Below, piece after piece: positions 1 through 5,794 of a DNA stretch of 12,160 nt (position 1 is the first letter of the stretch; each line of letters begins with the position of its first letter). Under the pieces are notes generated by a model. The model saw only the letters and a program-made list of their open reading frames with translations, did not search any database and was not told the DNA's origin. Origin of the DNA: an archaeon (lineage in GTDB: Archaea; B1Sed10-29; WALL01); assembly GCA_030592525.1 (NCBI GenBank), contig JAUVIW010000021.1:1-12160 (forward strand). The letters are read 5' to 3'. A program made the position numbers and the translations under genes.

Positions 1-51
1 CACAGCGAAAGCGGAACAATCCGCGGCACCTGTGAATAAGTGCAGTAATCC

Positions 52-75
52 CTTGCGGGCTTGGCAGCCCGCAAG
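52..75. terminator. Perfect 9-bp hairpin, possible terminator of an upstream gene
   Basis: The arms CTTGCGGGC (52-60) and GCCCGCAAG (67-75) are exact inverted complements around a 6-nt loop. On the plus strand a T-rich stretch with a T5 run follows at 84-88, so the structure resembles an intrinsic terminator for a gene ending just before or at the window edge. The first 51 bases contain no gene that can be identified. A plus-strand frame beginning at base 1 closes with TAA at 37-39 after only 12 codons, which could be the end of an upstream gene but cannot be proved. Archaea usually terminate on T-runs without needing a hairpin, so the function is inferred. Confidence 0.4.
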
Positions 76-105
76 CGCTTTCATTTTTGAGACAGGTAGC
101 CAATG

Positions 106-115
106 GCTTAAATAC
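106..115 (+). promoter_or_regulatory. TATA-like promoter element upstream of the degenerate KaiC gene
   Basis: TTAAATAC at 108-115 is the only AT-rich box in the stretch before the first gene. Its centre lies about 28 nt before the ATG at 139 and about 22 nt before the ATG at 133. The archaeal TATA-to-start-site distance of about 26 nt would therefore favour a leaderless transcript beginning near 137-139. Confidence 0.45.
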
Positions 116-132
116 ATCAAGAGGGGTAATGG

Positions 133-795
133 ATGGGTATGGAACGGATGCTAACAGGCGTACAGGGGCTGGACCCCCTGCTGCAAGGGGGGCTGCCCAA
201 GGGGTTTTCCATCATGCTCAACGGGCCAGTCGGCAGCTACCGCGATTTGCTCGCGCTTGAGTTCCTTTACAGGGGAGCGGTTAACGGAGAGAACTGCATC
301 TACCTCACTTTCGAGAAAAAGGAGGAGGACGTGCGCGAGGCCACATCGATGTTCAACTGGAAGCTGGACGACACACTCAAGTCAAGAAACCTCGTGGTCG
401 TCACGAGCGAGCTGTTCAACTTCGAGCAGTTCGTCAGCAATGCGGACGACGCCCTGTTCTCCTACAAGGCCACGAGGCTAGTTGTTGACTCGGCGGGATT
501 TCTCGCGGACTTCTTCAAGGACGACCTAAAGCTCAGGCAGGCGCTGAACGAGCTCAAGAACATTGTTGAGAGGCACGGGACAACGGCGATGTTCCTTGAT
601 GATGTTGACCAGAATGATACTCCTGAAAGAGTGATGGACGGGGTGATTGAGACGCGGCTGGTCGAAACGAGGAGCGGGCCAGTGCACGCGCTCGCCATCC
701 GCACAATGCGGTCAACAGAGTTCTCGCCAGTGCAGCACCTGCTGGAACTGGGAAACACGGGGCTCAAGGTGAAGAAGTTCCCGCTCGTTGTCTAA
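133..795 (+). CDS. KaiC-like RecA-fold protein with degenerate ATP-binding site (putative pseudo-ATPase)
   Basis: This is a single-domain KaiC/RadA-superfamily protein of 220 residues that aligns along its whole length with the intact KaiC-like protein at 5111-5794: both open with an ERxxTGxxxLD motif and share EFLYRGA after the P-loop. The fold is recognisable, but the nucleotide site is altered. The canonical GPPGSGKT loop reads GPVGSYRD (residues 31-38), so the last Gly, the Lys and the Thr have become Tyr36, Arg37 and Asp38. The paired catalytic glutamates are Glu61-Lys62 instead of Glu-Glu. The C-terminal KMRGxxHS-type segment reads TMRSTEFS. The Walker B aspartate (Asp119 in LVVDS) is kept. 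The reading frame is intact and codon use matches its neighbours, so this looks like a maintained protein and not a pseudogene. It may act as a regulatory or heteromeric partner of an active KaiC. Start choice is open: 133 has GAGGGG (121-126) 6 nt upstream, whereas ATG 139 fits a leaderless transcript. Confidence 0.85.
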   Translation: MGMERMLTGVQGLDPLLQGGLPKGFSIMLNGPVGSYRDLLALEFLYRGAVNGENCIYLTFEKKEEDVREATSMFNWKLDDTLKSRNLVVVTSELFNFEQFVSNADDALFSYKATRLVVDSAGFLADFFKDDLKLRQALNELKNIVERHGTTAMFLDDVDQNDTPERVMDGVIETRLVETRSGPVHALAIRTMRSTEFSPVQHLLELGNTGLKVKKFPLVV

Positions 796-805
796 TGCCC
801 TTCAG

Positions 806-811
806 TTTTTT
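806..811 (+). terminator. T6 run after the degenerate KaiC gene
   Basis: Six thymines lie 11 nt past the stop codon of the upstream gene. T-runs close behind stop codons are the usual archaeal termination signal, and this one precedes the two hairpins at 815-879. Confidence 0.45.
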
Positions 812-814
812 GTT

Positions 815-879
815 CATTACCATCGTTGGACGATGGTAATCAAGCTTTTTCCATTACCGTCGTTTCGACGACGGTAATC
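815..879. repeat. Twin near-identical hairpins with a compensatory base pair
   Basis: Hairpin A has arms ATTACCATCGT (816-826) and ACGATGGTAAT (830-840) with loop TGG. Hairpin B has arms ATTACCGTCGT (853-863) and ACGACGGTAAT (868-878) with loop TTCG. Each stem is 11 bp and perfect. The two copies differ in the stem at a single position, and the change is paired: A-T in hairpin A is G-C in hairpin B. Identity extends one base outside each stem (C on both sides). The copies start 37 nt apart, with a T5 run (846-850) between them. They sit between two convergent genes, beyond each gene's own T-run, so simple termination does not fully explain them. They could be tandem terminators, a structured RNA, a REP-like element, or palindromic protein-binding sites. 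Confidence 0.8.
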
Positions 880-885
880 CACAGG

Positions 886-899
886 GCGAGCGAAGCGAG
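886..899. repeat. Short direct repeat GCGAG-CGAA-GCGAG beside the hairpins
   Basis: GCGAG occurs at 886-890 and again at 895-899, separated by CGAA. The motif lies 7 nt beyond the second hairpin. It may be part of the same repeat element, but only one copy is present in this window. Confidence 0.45.
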
Positions 900-906
900 T
901 AACAGG

Positions 907-911
907 AAAAA
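907..911 (-). terminator. T5 run (minus strand) after the transporter gene
   Basis: AAAAA on the plus strand reads as a T5 run on the minus strand, 7 nt past the TAA stop of the transporter. It is a plausible archaeal terminator for that gene. Confidence 0.4.
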
Positions 912-918
912 GGCTGCT

Positions 919-2256
919 TTATACCCAATACACCATGGCGAGTGCGGTGAGCAGGCCAATCGAGATTAGTGCTAAAATGATGCCAGCCTTGGCCATGTCC
1001 TTGACATGGATGTAGCCCGACGCGTAGGCAATGGTGCTTGGGGGAGTGCCCACGGGCACGACGAAGTCCAGGCTGACGCCAAGGGCGGCGAGGAGGGCGA
1101 TGATTTTCAGGTCAACGCCAAGGCCGGCAGCGAGGGGGATTGCGACGGGGACGAGGATGCTTGCGGCCGCGGTGTTCGAGGCCACGAGCGTGAGGGCGAT
1201 TGAGAACAGAATGATGAGCGCGAAGATTATCCACAGGGGCTGGCCAAAGACAACTATGTTCATCGCCGTCGCCATGGTGAGGTCAAGGCCCACTGCGATG
1301 ATGGCGCTTCCAAGGGCGAGGCCCCCGCCGAAAAGCATGAGTGCGGGCCAATGCGCCTTTGAGAAGTCATCGGTGTTCAGCAGGCCGAAGACATAGAGCA
1401 AAATGATGGGGACTACCGCGACCAGGGAGGCGGAGTAGCCGTGTATTTGCGTGGTGAGCCACAAGAAGACAGTGAGGGTGAAGATGGCGAGCACGCCCCT
1501 GTGCCTGCTGTTGAGCTTGGAGGACATGCGCCTTATTTTGAGGTCCTTCTTCTCCGGGGGAAAGATGAACTGCAGCAAAACCCAGGCAATGGGGATTAAA
1601 AGGATTACGAGCGGCAGCGCGTAGTACATCCAGTCTATGAACGACAGCTTGATGCCGTGGTCGCCGAGGAACTTCGCGACGATTACATTGGGTGTGCTGC
1701 CAATCAGGGTGCCCATGCCGCCGATGGTCGCGGCGTACGCTATGCCCAGGATAACGCTCTTGGCGTAAGATGACTTCAGGGGGTGCATCTTGTTGGCCTT
1801 GAGGACGACTATCGCGATGGGAATGAGGAGGGCTGTGGTGGCGGTGTTCGTCATCCACATGGAGAGGAAGGCCGCGACGAGCATGATGCCCAGCAAAAAG
1901 CGGGAGGGGGTGTGGCCGATGGTGTTGATGAATGCGTAGGCGATTTTCTCGTCAAGGCCGTGCTTGTGCATCGCAACAGCCATGATAAAGCCGCCCAAAA
2001 GAAGGACGACGACGGGATCGAAAAAAGGGTTGAAAGCCGCCTTCATCGTGATTCCTGCGAACACCACGAGCAGGAAAGGTGCGAGCAGCGCAGTGACGTG
2101 GAGTGGTATGGCTTCAGTGAACCACATCATGCCGCAGAAAATCATTATCCAGAGGACAGTGGACTGCGCGAGAGGGAGTGAAAAAGGATTGAGTGAAAAC
2201 ACTCCGGCAACGATGATGGAAAACAAAATGCCTAGGTAGTTCACCTTTTTGTCCAT
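919..2256 (-). CDS. DASS/SLC13-family anion (di/tricarboxylate) transporter
   Basis: This is a polytopic membrane protein of 445 residues with about a dozen hydrophobic segments. It carries the hallmarks of the divalent anion:sodium symporter (DASS, SLC13/CitT/INDY) family: two substrate/sodium-binding Ser/Thr-Asn-Thr motifs, one in each half (MTNTATTA and ASNTAAAS), each followed by a proline-containing hydrophobic stretch. Each half also has a glycine/proline hairpin motif (IGSTPNVIV and VGTPPSTIAYASGYI). Known members move succinate, malate, citrate or sulfate, usually with sodium, and the sequence alone does not choose among these. Divergent to a class III aminotransferase and near an aldehyde dehydrogenase, it may handle the dicarboxylate product or co-substrate of that pathway. 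The start at 2256 (MDKKVNYLG) is preferred over a longer in-frame start at 2427 because the extra 57 residues do not look like a transporter N-terminus and would overlap the aminotransferase. A TATA box also sits 27 nt upstream of 2256. Confidence 0.9.
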   Translation of the reverse strand: MDKKVNYLGILFSIIVAGVFSLNPFSLPLAQSTVLWIMIFCGMMWFTEAIPLHVTALLAPFLLVVFAGITMKAAFNPFFDPVVVLLLGGFIMAVAMHKHGLDEKIAYAFINTIGHTPSRFLLGIMLVAAFLSMWMTNTATTALLIPIAIVVLKANKMHPLKSSYAKSVILGIAYAATIGGMGTLIGSTPNVIVAKFLGDHGIKLSFIDWMYYALPLVILLIPIAWVLLQFIFPPEKKDLKIRRMSSKLNSRHRGVLAIFTLTVFLWLTTQIHGYSASLVAVVPIILLYVFGLLNTDDFSKAHWPALMLFGGGLALGSAIIAVGLDLTMATAMNIVVFGQPLWIIFALIILFSIALTLVASNTAAASILVPVAIPLAAGLGVDLKIIALLAALGVSLDFVVPVGTPPSTIAYASGYIHVKDMAKAGIILALISIGLLTALAMVYWV

Positions 2257-2277
2257 GGGCTCTGACAAAGAGAAAAG

Positions 2278-2289
2278 CCTTATTAAGCC
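2278..2289. promoter_or_regulatory. Bidirectional near-palindromic TATA box for transporter and aminotransferase
   Basis: The core CTTATTAAG (2279-2287) reads CTTAATAAG on the opposite strand and is embedded in the near-palindrome GCCTTATTAAGCC. Its centre (2283) is 26 nt from the aminotransferase ATG (2309, plus) and 27 nt from the transporter ATG (2256, minus). A-rich or purine-rich bases flank it on the side expected for a BRE in each direction (AGAAAAG at 2271-2277 for the plus strand). One TBP site could therefore drive two leaderless, divergent mRNAs. Confidence 0.65.
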
Positions 2290-2308
2290 TTGCCTCGTGG
2301 TCATAGCC

Positions 2309-3583
2309 ATGAAAGCAAAAGTGTCCAAAGTGCCCGGGCCGAAGAGCAAGCGGATTCTGGAGGAGCTCAAGAAGAAGAACGGGGGGTGGTGCATGCCACT
2401 GCCATTCGTGCATTCAGGCGAGGGCAAGGGATGCTACTTCAAGGACATTGACGGCAACCTGTTCCTTGATTTCGCGAGCCAGATTGCGACCAACCCGCTG
2501 GGGTACAACCATCCGGACATGGTGCGCACAGTGCGCGACCACGCCAAAAGATTTCCAGTGAAGTACGCGGGGCAGGACTTCACAGTGCCAGAGCACATCG
2601 AGATGATTGACGAATTGCTCAAGATTTCTCCTGGAAACGCTGCTTTTCTTATTAACTCGGGCGCGGAGGCGGTGGAGAACGCATTGAAGTCAGCGATGCA
2701 CGCCCGGCCCGGTGGCGTGTATGGCGTTAGCTTTGAGATGGCTTTCCACGGAAGGACGCTTGGTGCGCTGTCGTGCACTAACAGCAAGCTCGTGCACAAG
2801 ACGCGGTTCTGGAGCTTCCCGATGCACCGGCTGCCGTTTGACGAAGCGGCGCCCGTTGTTCTTGATGAGATTATCCGCCGCGAGGGCGGCGCGGAGAACT
2901 GCAGCTTCGTCATTGTTGAGCCTGTGCAAGGCGAGGGCGGGTACCACATTGCCCCAAAGCTCATGATGAGGGGAATAAGGAAGATAACAAGGGAGCGGGG
3001 GATACCGCTCATTGTTGACGAAGTGCAATCAGGGCTTGGAAGGACAGGGAAATGGTGGGCGCACGAGCACTTCGGCATTACCCCGGACCTGATGACGGCA
3101 GGGAAGGCGCTGCAGGTCGGCGCGACAATAGGGCAGCGCAAGTGGTTCCCGAAGGAACCGTCGAGCATAAGCAGCACTTGGGGCGGCGGGAGCACCATTG
3201 ACCTCGCCATGGGGATTCAGACGATTAGGACAATAAAGAAGGAGAAATTGCTCGCGCGGTGCAAGCGCATGGGCAAGTACCTCGTCAAGCAGCTAGTGGG
3301 GCTGTGTGGCGAGCACCCCGAGGCTTATGGCGCAAGGGGCCTGGGATTAATGTGTGCATTTGATATGCCTACAAAGGAGTCACGTGACCACCTGGTCGAG
3401 CATTTGATGCACAATGGCCTGGTCACGCTGGGTGCGGGGCACAATAGTATTCGATTGATACCACCATACATAGTTGGCAAGGAAGAGATTGACGAGGCTG
3501 TCGCAATCATAAAGAAGTCGTTGGCGGACATACACAAGGAAAGGGCGCGCAAGGGCCCGTCATTCGCCGAGCACGCTATTTGA
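2309..3583 (+). CDS. Class III PLP-dependent aminotransferase (omega-amino acid / GABA-type)
   Basis: This is a 424-residue fold-type I PLP enzyme of the class III (acetylornithine/GABA/ornithine) aminotransferase family. The visible landmarks are an N-terminal PGPKSK motif, the cofactor-phosphate loop NSGAEA (Ser117-Glu120), FHGRT (Phe146-His147) for ring stacking, DEVQSG (Asp237 contacting the pyridine nitrogen), the Schiff-base lysine in TAGKAL (Lys266), and TWGGG (Thr290) closing the phosphate site from the other subunit. It would move a terminal amino group from a substrate such as GABA, lysine, ornithine or putrescine to 2-oxoglutarate. The convergent aldehyde dehydrogenase suits oxidation of the resulting semialdehyde. 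Thermococcal relatives include both aminotransferases and broad-specificity amino-acid racemases, so racemase activity is an alternative. Start 2309 is chosen over the upstream ATG at 2249 because of the TATA spacing and because 2249 would overlap the divergent transporter. The 3' end overlaps the dehydrogenase by 8 bp. Confidence 0.9.
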   Translation: MKAKVSKVPGPKSKRILEELKKKNGGWCMPLPFVHSGEGKGCYFKDIDGNLFLDFASQIATNPLGYNHPDMVRTVRDHAKRFPVKYAGQDFTVPEHIEMIDELLKISPGNAAFLINSGAEAVENALKSAMHARPGGVYGVSFEMAFHGRTLGALSCTNSKLVHKTRFWSFPMHRLPFDEAAPVVLDEIIRREGGAENCSFVIVEPVQGEGGYHIAPKLMMRGIRKITRERGIPLIVDEVQSGLGRTGKWWAHEHFGITPDLMTAGKALQVGATIGQRKWFPKEPSSISSTWGGGSTIDLAMGIQTIRTIKKEKLLARCKRMGKYLVKQLVGLCGEHPEAYGARGLGLMCAFDMPTKESRDHLVEHLMHNGLVTLGAGHNSIRLIPPYIVGKEEIDEAVAIIKKSLADIHKERARKGPSFAEHAI

Positions 3584-5018
3584 TTCCCTGCGCCTTCTGC
3601 AGGATTCCACTGTAGTCGATGTAGACTGTTTTTGTTTCGGAGAACTCCTCAATGCCGAGGATTCCCGCTTCGCGAGTGCCGTTCCCCGTTTTCTTTGTTC
3701 CGCCGAAAGGCAGGTGGACCTCGGAGCCGATTGTGGAGGAGTTGACGTAAGTTAGCCCGGCGTCCAGGTCGCGGATGGCGACGAACGCATTGTTGACGTC
3801 CTGCGTGTAAATAGCGGTGCTCAGGCCGTAGTCGGAATCGTTCGCGATTGCGATGGCGTCATCAAGGCCCTTGGCTTTCAGGACACTGAGGACCGGGCCG
3901 AAGATTTCCTCTTGTGCAATGCGCATGCTTGGCTTGACATTCGTGAACACAGTGAGCTCGTAGAAGTTGCCCTTAATCCTGCTTCCGCCGCACACCAGCT
4001 TCGCGCGCTCCTTGCGGCCGATTTTGACGTAGTCGTCCACCTTCTCCACAGCAGCCTCGTTGACCAGGGGGCCGATATCGCACTTGTGGCCGACGCCGAT
4101 GCTTAGCTTGGGGATTCTGCGGCAGAGCTTTTTGACAAACGCGTCGTGGACGTTCTTGTGCACTATCACGCGGGATGCGGCGGTGCAGCGCTGGCCAGTG
4201 GTGCCGAACGCGCCCCAAATAACGCCGTCCACAGCGAGGTCCAGGTCGGCGTCGTCCATGATGATGATTGGGTTCTTGCCGCCTAGCTCGAGGCCCACTT
4301 TTTTCACGCCGGCGTTCGCAATGACGAACTCGCCGACAGCGCGGGAGCCGGTGAATGACAGTGCGCGCAGGCCGGGGTGCCTGACTATTGGCGCCCCCAC
4401 TTCGCGGCCGTTCCCAGTGACGAGGTTGAGGACGCCCTTAGGCAGGATGCCGTCCATGAGCTTGGCCAGCTCGACGGCACAGCGCGGCGTGTCTGTCGCG
4501 GGCTTGAACACGATTGTGTTGCCGCAGATGAGTGCGGGAGCGATTTTCCACGCGGGGATTGCGATGGGAAAGTTCCACGGCGTGATAAGGCCGACCGGGC
4601 CCAAAGGCATGCGGATTGTGCACGCGAACTTGTTGCGGAGCTCTGACGGCGTTGTGTGGCCGAACAGGCGGCGGCCCTCGCCGGCCATGTACTCGAACAC
4701 GTCGATGGCCTCCTGGACATCGCCCAGGCCTTCTGACAGCTGCTTGCCCATTTCCTGTGTGACAAGGGAGCCCAAGCGCCGCTTGTTCTTCTTGAGGCGG
4801 GCCGAGATTTCGAGGAGCATGCCGCCGCGCTCTGGCGCGGGGACGAGGCGCCACTTTTCGTAGGCTCTCTTCGCGGCAGTGACGGCGCGGTTCACGTCCT
4901 TCCCGTTGCTTTTCTGGAACACGCCGAGTGATTTGCTGTTAGCTGGGTTGAGTGAGCGGAATGTGCGGCCGCCCGCGGACTTAACCCACCTGCCGTTGAT
5001 GTAATTGCCGTATGCCAC
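3576..5018 (-). CDS. NAD(P)-dependent aldehyde (semialdehyde) dehydrogenase
   Basis: This is a complete 480-residue ALDH-superfamily enzyme. The N-terminal YINGRWV segment is typical. The catalytic set is present: Asn149 in TPWNFP (oxyanion hole), Lys172 in FKPA (cofactor ribose), FTGSRAVGE (Rossmann motif), the general base Glu244 in LELGGKNP, the nucleophile Cys278 in GQRCTAASR, and EEIFGPV late in the protein. The C-terminal HLPFGGTKKTGNGTREAG region and the ending VYIDYSG recall ALDH7-like (aminoadipate-semialdehyde) and related bacterial/archaeal groups, although succinate-semialdehyde dehydrogenase is also possible. It probably oxidises the semialdehyde made by the neighbouring aminotransferase to a dicarboxylate. 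The start codon is GTG; an AGAGG ribosome-site candidate lies at 5028-5032 and no better ATG lies nearby. The gene is divergent from the KaiC operon and tail-to-tail with the aminotransferase. Substrate is inferred from context only. Confidence 0.9.
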   Translation of the reverse strand: MAYGNYINGRWVKSAGGRTFRSLNPANSKSLGVFQKSNGKDVNRAVTAAKRAYEKWRLVPAPERGGMLLEISARLKKNKRRLGSLVTQEMGKQLSEGLGDVQEAIDVFEYMAGEGRRLFGHTTPSELRNKFACTIRMPLGPVGLITPWNFPIAIPAWKIAPALICGNTIVFKPATDTPRCAVELAKLMDGILPKGVLNLVTGNGREVGAPIVRHPGLRALSFTGSRAVGEFVIANAGVKKVGLELGGKNPIIIMDDADLDLAVDGVIWGAFGTTGQRCTAASRVIVHKNVHDAFVKKLCRRIPKLSIGVGHKCDIGPLVNEAAVEKVDDYVKIGRKERAKLVCGGSRIKGNFYELTVFTNVKPSMRIAQEEIFGPVLSVLKAKGLDDAIAIANDSDYGLSTAIYTQDVNNAFVAIRDLDAGLTYVNSSTIGSEVHLPFGGTKKTGNGTREAGILGIEEFSETKTVYIDYSGILQKAQGIK

Positions 5019-5050
5019 TTGGAAACGCCTCTGGTGCTGAAAGGGGGCGG

Positions 5051-5078
5051 GGGAATATAATGGTAACCCTTTTATAGG
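5051..5078. promoter_or_regulatory. Divergent promoter region between aldehyde dehydrogenase and KaiC operon
   Basis: Two TATA-like boxes lie in this 92-bp gap: AATATAA (5054-5060), read on the minus strand as TTATATT about 38 nt before the dehydrogenase GTG, and TTTTATA (5070-5076) about 38 nt before the KaiC ATG on the plus strand. Either box could serve either direction. Both predicted leaders are short, of the order of 10 nt, and would include the ribosome-binding site. Confidence 0.45.
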
Positions 5079-5099
5079 CAGCGTTCTTTTATCCGAAGC

Positions 5100-5104
5100 G
5101 GTGA
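5100..5104 (+). promoter_or_regulatory. Ribosome-binding site GGTGA for the KaiC gene
   Basis: GGTGA pairs with the archaeal 16S 3' end (UCACC) and sits 6 nt before the ATG at 5111, fixing that start. Confidence 0.65.
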
Positions 5105-5110
5105 ACTAAA

Positions 5111-5794
5111 ATGGCTGAGCGAGTGCCCACAGGCATTACTGAATTGGATAACATGCTCGGCGGAGGGTTTCTTCCGAAGAGGAATATACTGGTGACCGGC
5201 GGGCCGGGTACCGGGAAGACGACTTTCTGCATGGAGTTCCTTTACAGGGGCGCAGAGCAGTTCAACGAGAAGGGATTGTTCGTGTCGCTGGAGGAGAAGC
5301 AGGACAGGCTGGTGGACAACCTGTCGCAGGGCCTGGACTGGGACCTCAGGAAGCACATTGAGGGAGGCGCCATAGTGATGGTGACTGTGGAGAACTTCAG
5401 CTGGGAGCACCTCGCTGACACGCTGCAGGCGTATATTACCCGGCACGGCGTCAAAAGGGTGGTGATTGACTCGCTCACACTGCTCAAGATGAACACGAAG
5501 GACCCGTTCGAGTTCCGCAGGAACTTCATCGGGCTCATGGGCTTCCTGGATAATTTGGACTGCACCACGATTGTGACGGCGGAGAGCAATTTCATGACGC
5601 GCGAGAAGGCATCCTACTCCCTCGAGGAGTTCATTGTCGACGGCGTGATAGTGCTGTACAACCTCCCGATAAAAAACGAGCGCAGAAGGGCCTTGGAAAT
5701 CCTGAAGATGCGCGGTGTCAAGCACAGCAACTCCATGTTCCCGTTCAAGATAACCGAGAGCGGCGTGGTAGTGTACCAAGAGGAAATAATATGA
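5111..5794 (+). CDS. Single-domain KaiC-family ATPase (intact active site)
   Basis: This is a 227-residue RecA-fold ATPase of the archaeal single-domain KaiC group. It opens with the KaiC signature TGITELD and GGG. Walker A is GGPGTGKT (residues 30-37, Lys36), the paired catalytic glutamates are Glu61-Glu62, and Walker B is RVVIDS (Asp120). The C-terminal KMRGVKHS segment corresponds to the KaiC motif that reaches the neighbouring subunit's nucleotide in the hexamer. Such proteins are thought to couple ATP hydrolysis to signalling, including circadian timing in cyanobacteria and regulation of motility or other processes in archaea. It heads a unit with a V4R sensor (4-bp overlap) and a PAS histidine kinase, which implies a sensory role. 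It is clearly homologous to the degenerate protein at 133-795, which lacks the key residues present here. No KaiA or KaiB gene is visible. The partner and output are unknown. Confidence 0.92.
   Translation: MAERVPTGITELDNMLGGGFLPKRNILVTGGPGTGKTTFCMEFLYRGAEQFNEKGLFVSLEEKQDRLVDNLSQGLDWDLRKHIEGGAIVMVTVENFSWEHLADTLQAYITRHGVKRVVIDSLTLLKMNTKDPFEFRRNFIGLMGFLDNLDCTTIVTAESNFMTREKASYSLEEFIVDGVIVLYNLPIKNERRRALEILKMRGVKHSNSMFPFKITESGVVVYQEEII
5779..5783 (+). promoter_or_regulatory. Ribosome-binding site AGAGG for the V4R gene, inside the KaiC gene
   Basis: AGAGG lies 7 nt before the ATG at 5791, within the last codons of the KaiC gene. Together with the ATGA stop/start overlap it indicates coupled translation. 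Confidence 0.55.

Noticed and set aside
1..51. Possible C-terminal end of an upstream gene (TAA at 37-39)
   Set aside because: Only 12 codons are visible and no family can be recognised; other frames are equally plausible, so it is not listed as a gene.
815..879. Twin hairpins considered as a tRNA or as transposon ends
   Set aside because: No cloverleaf, anticodon or CCA arrangement can be drawn, and there is no transposase gene or target-site duplication between or beside the copies.
2249..2308. N-terminal extension of the aminotransferase beginning at ATG 2249
   Set aside because: It would overlap the start of the divergent transporter and include the shared TATA box; the extra 20 residues do not resemble the family, while ATG 2309 fits both family length and promoter spacing.
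2257..2427. N-terminal extension of the transporter to a start at 2427
   Set aside because: The 57 added residues are an out-of-frame reading of the aminotransferase gene with no transporter character; MDKK at 2256 is followed at once by the first hydrophobic segment.
2434..3210. Long minus-strand open frame of 258 codons under the aminotransferase
   Set aside because: It lies antisense to a clear enzyme with all catalytic motifs; its Ser/Pro/Cys-rich composition is typical of the antisense frame of a GC-rich gene.
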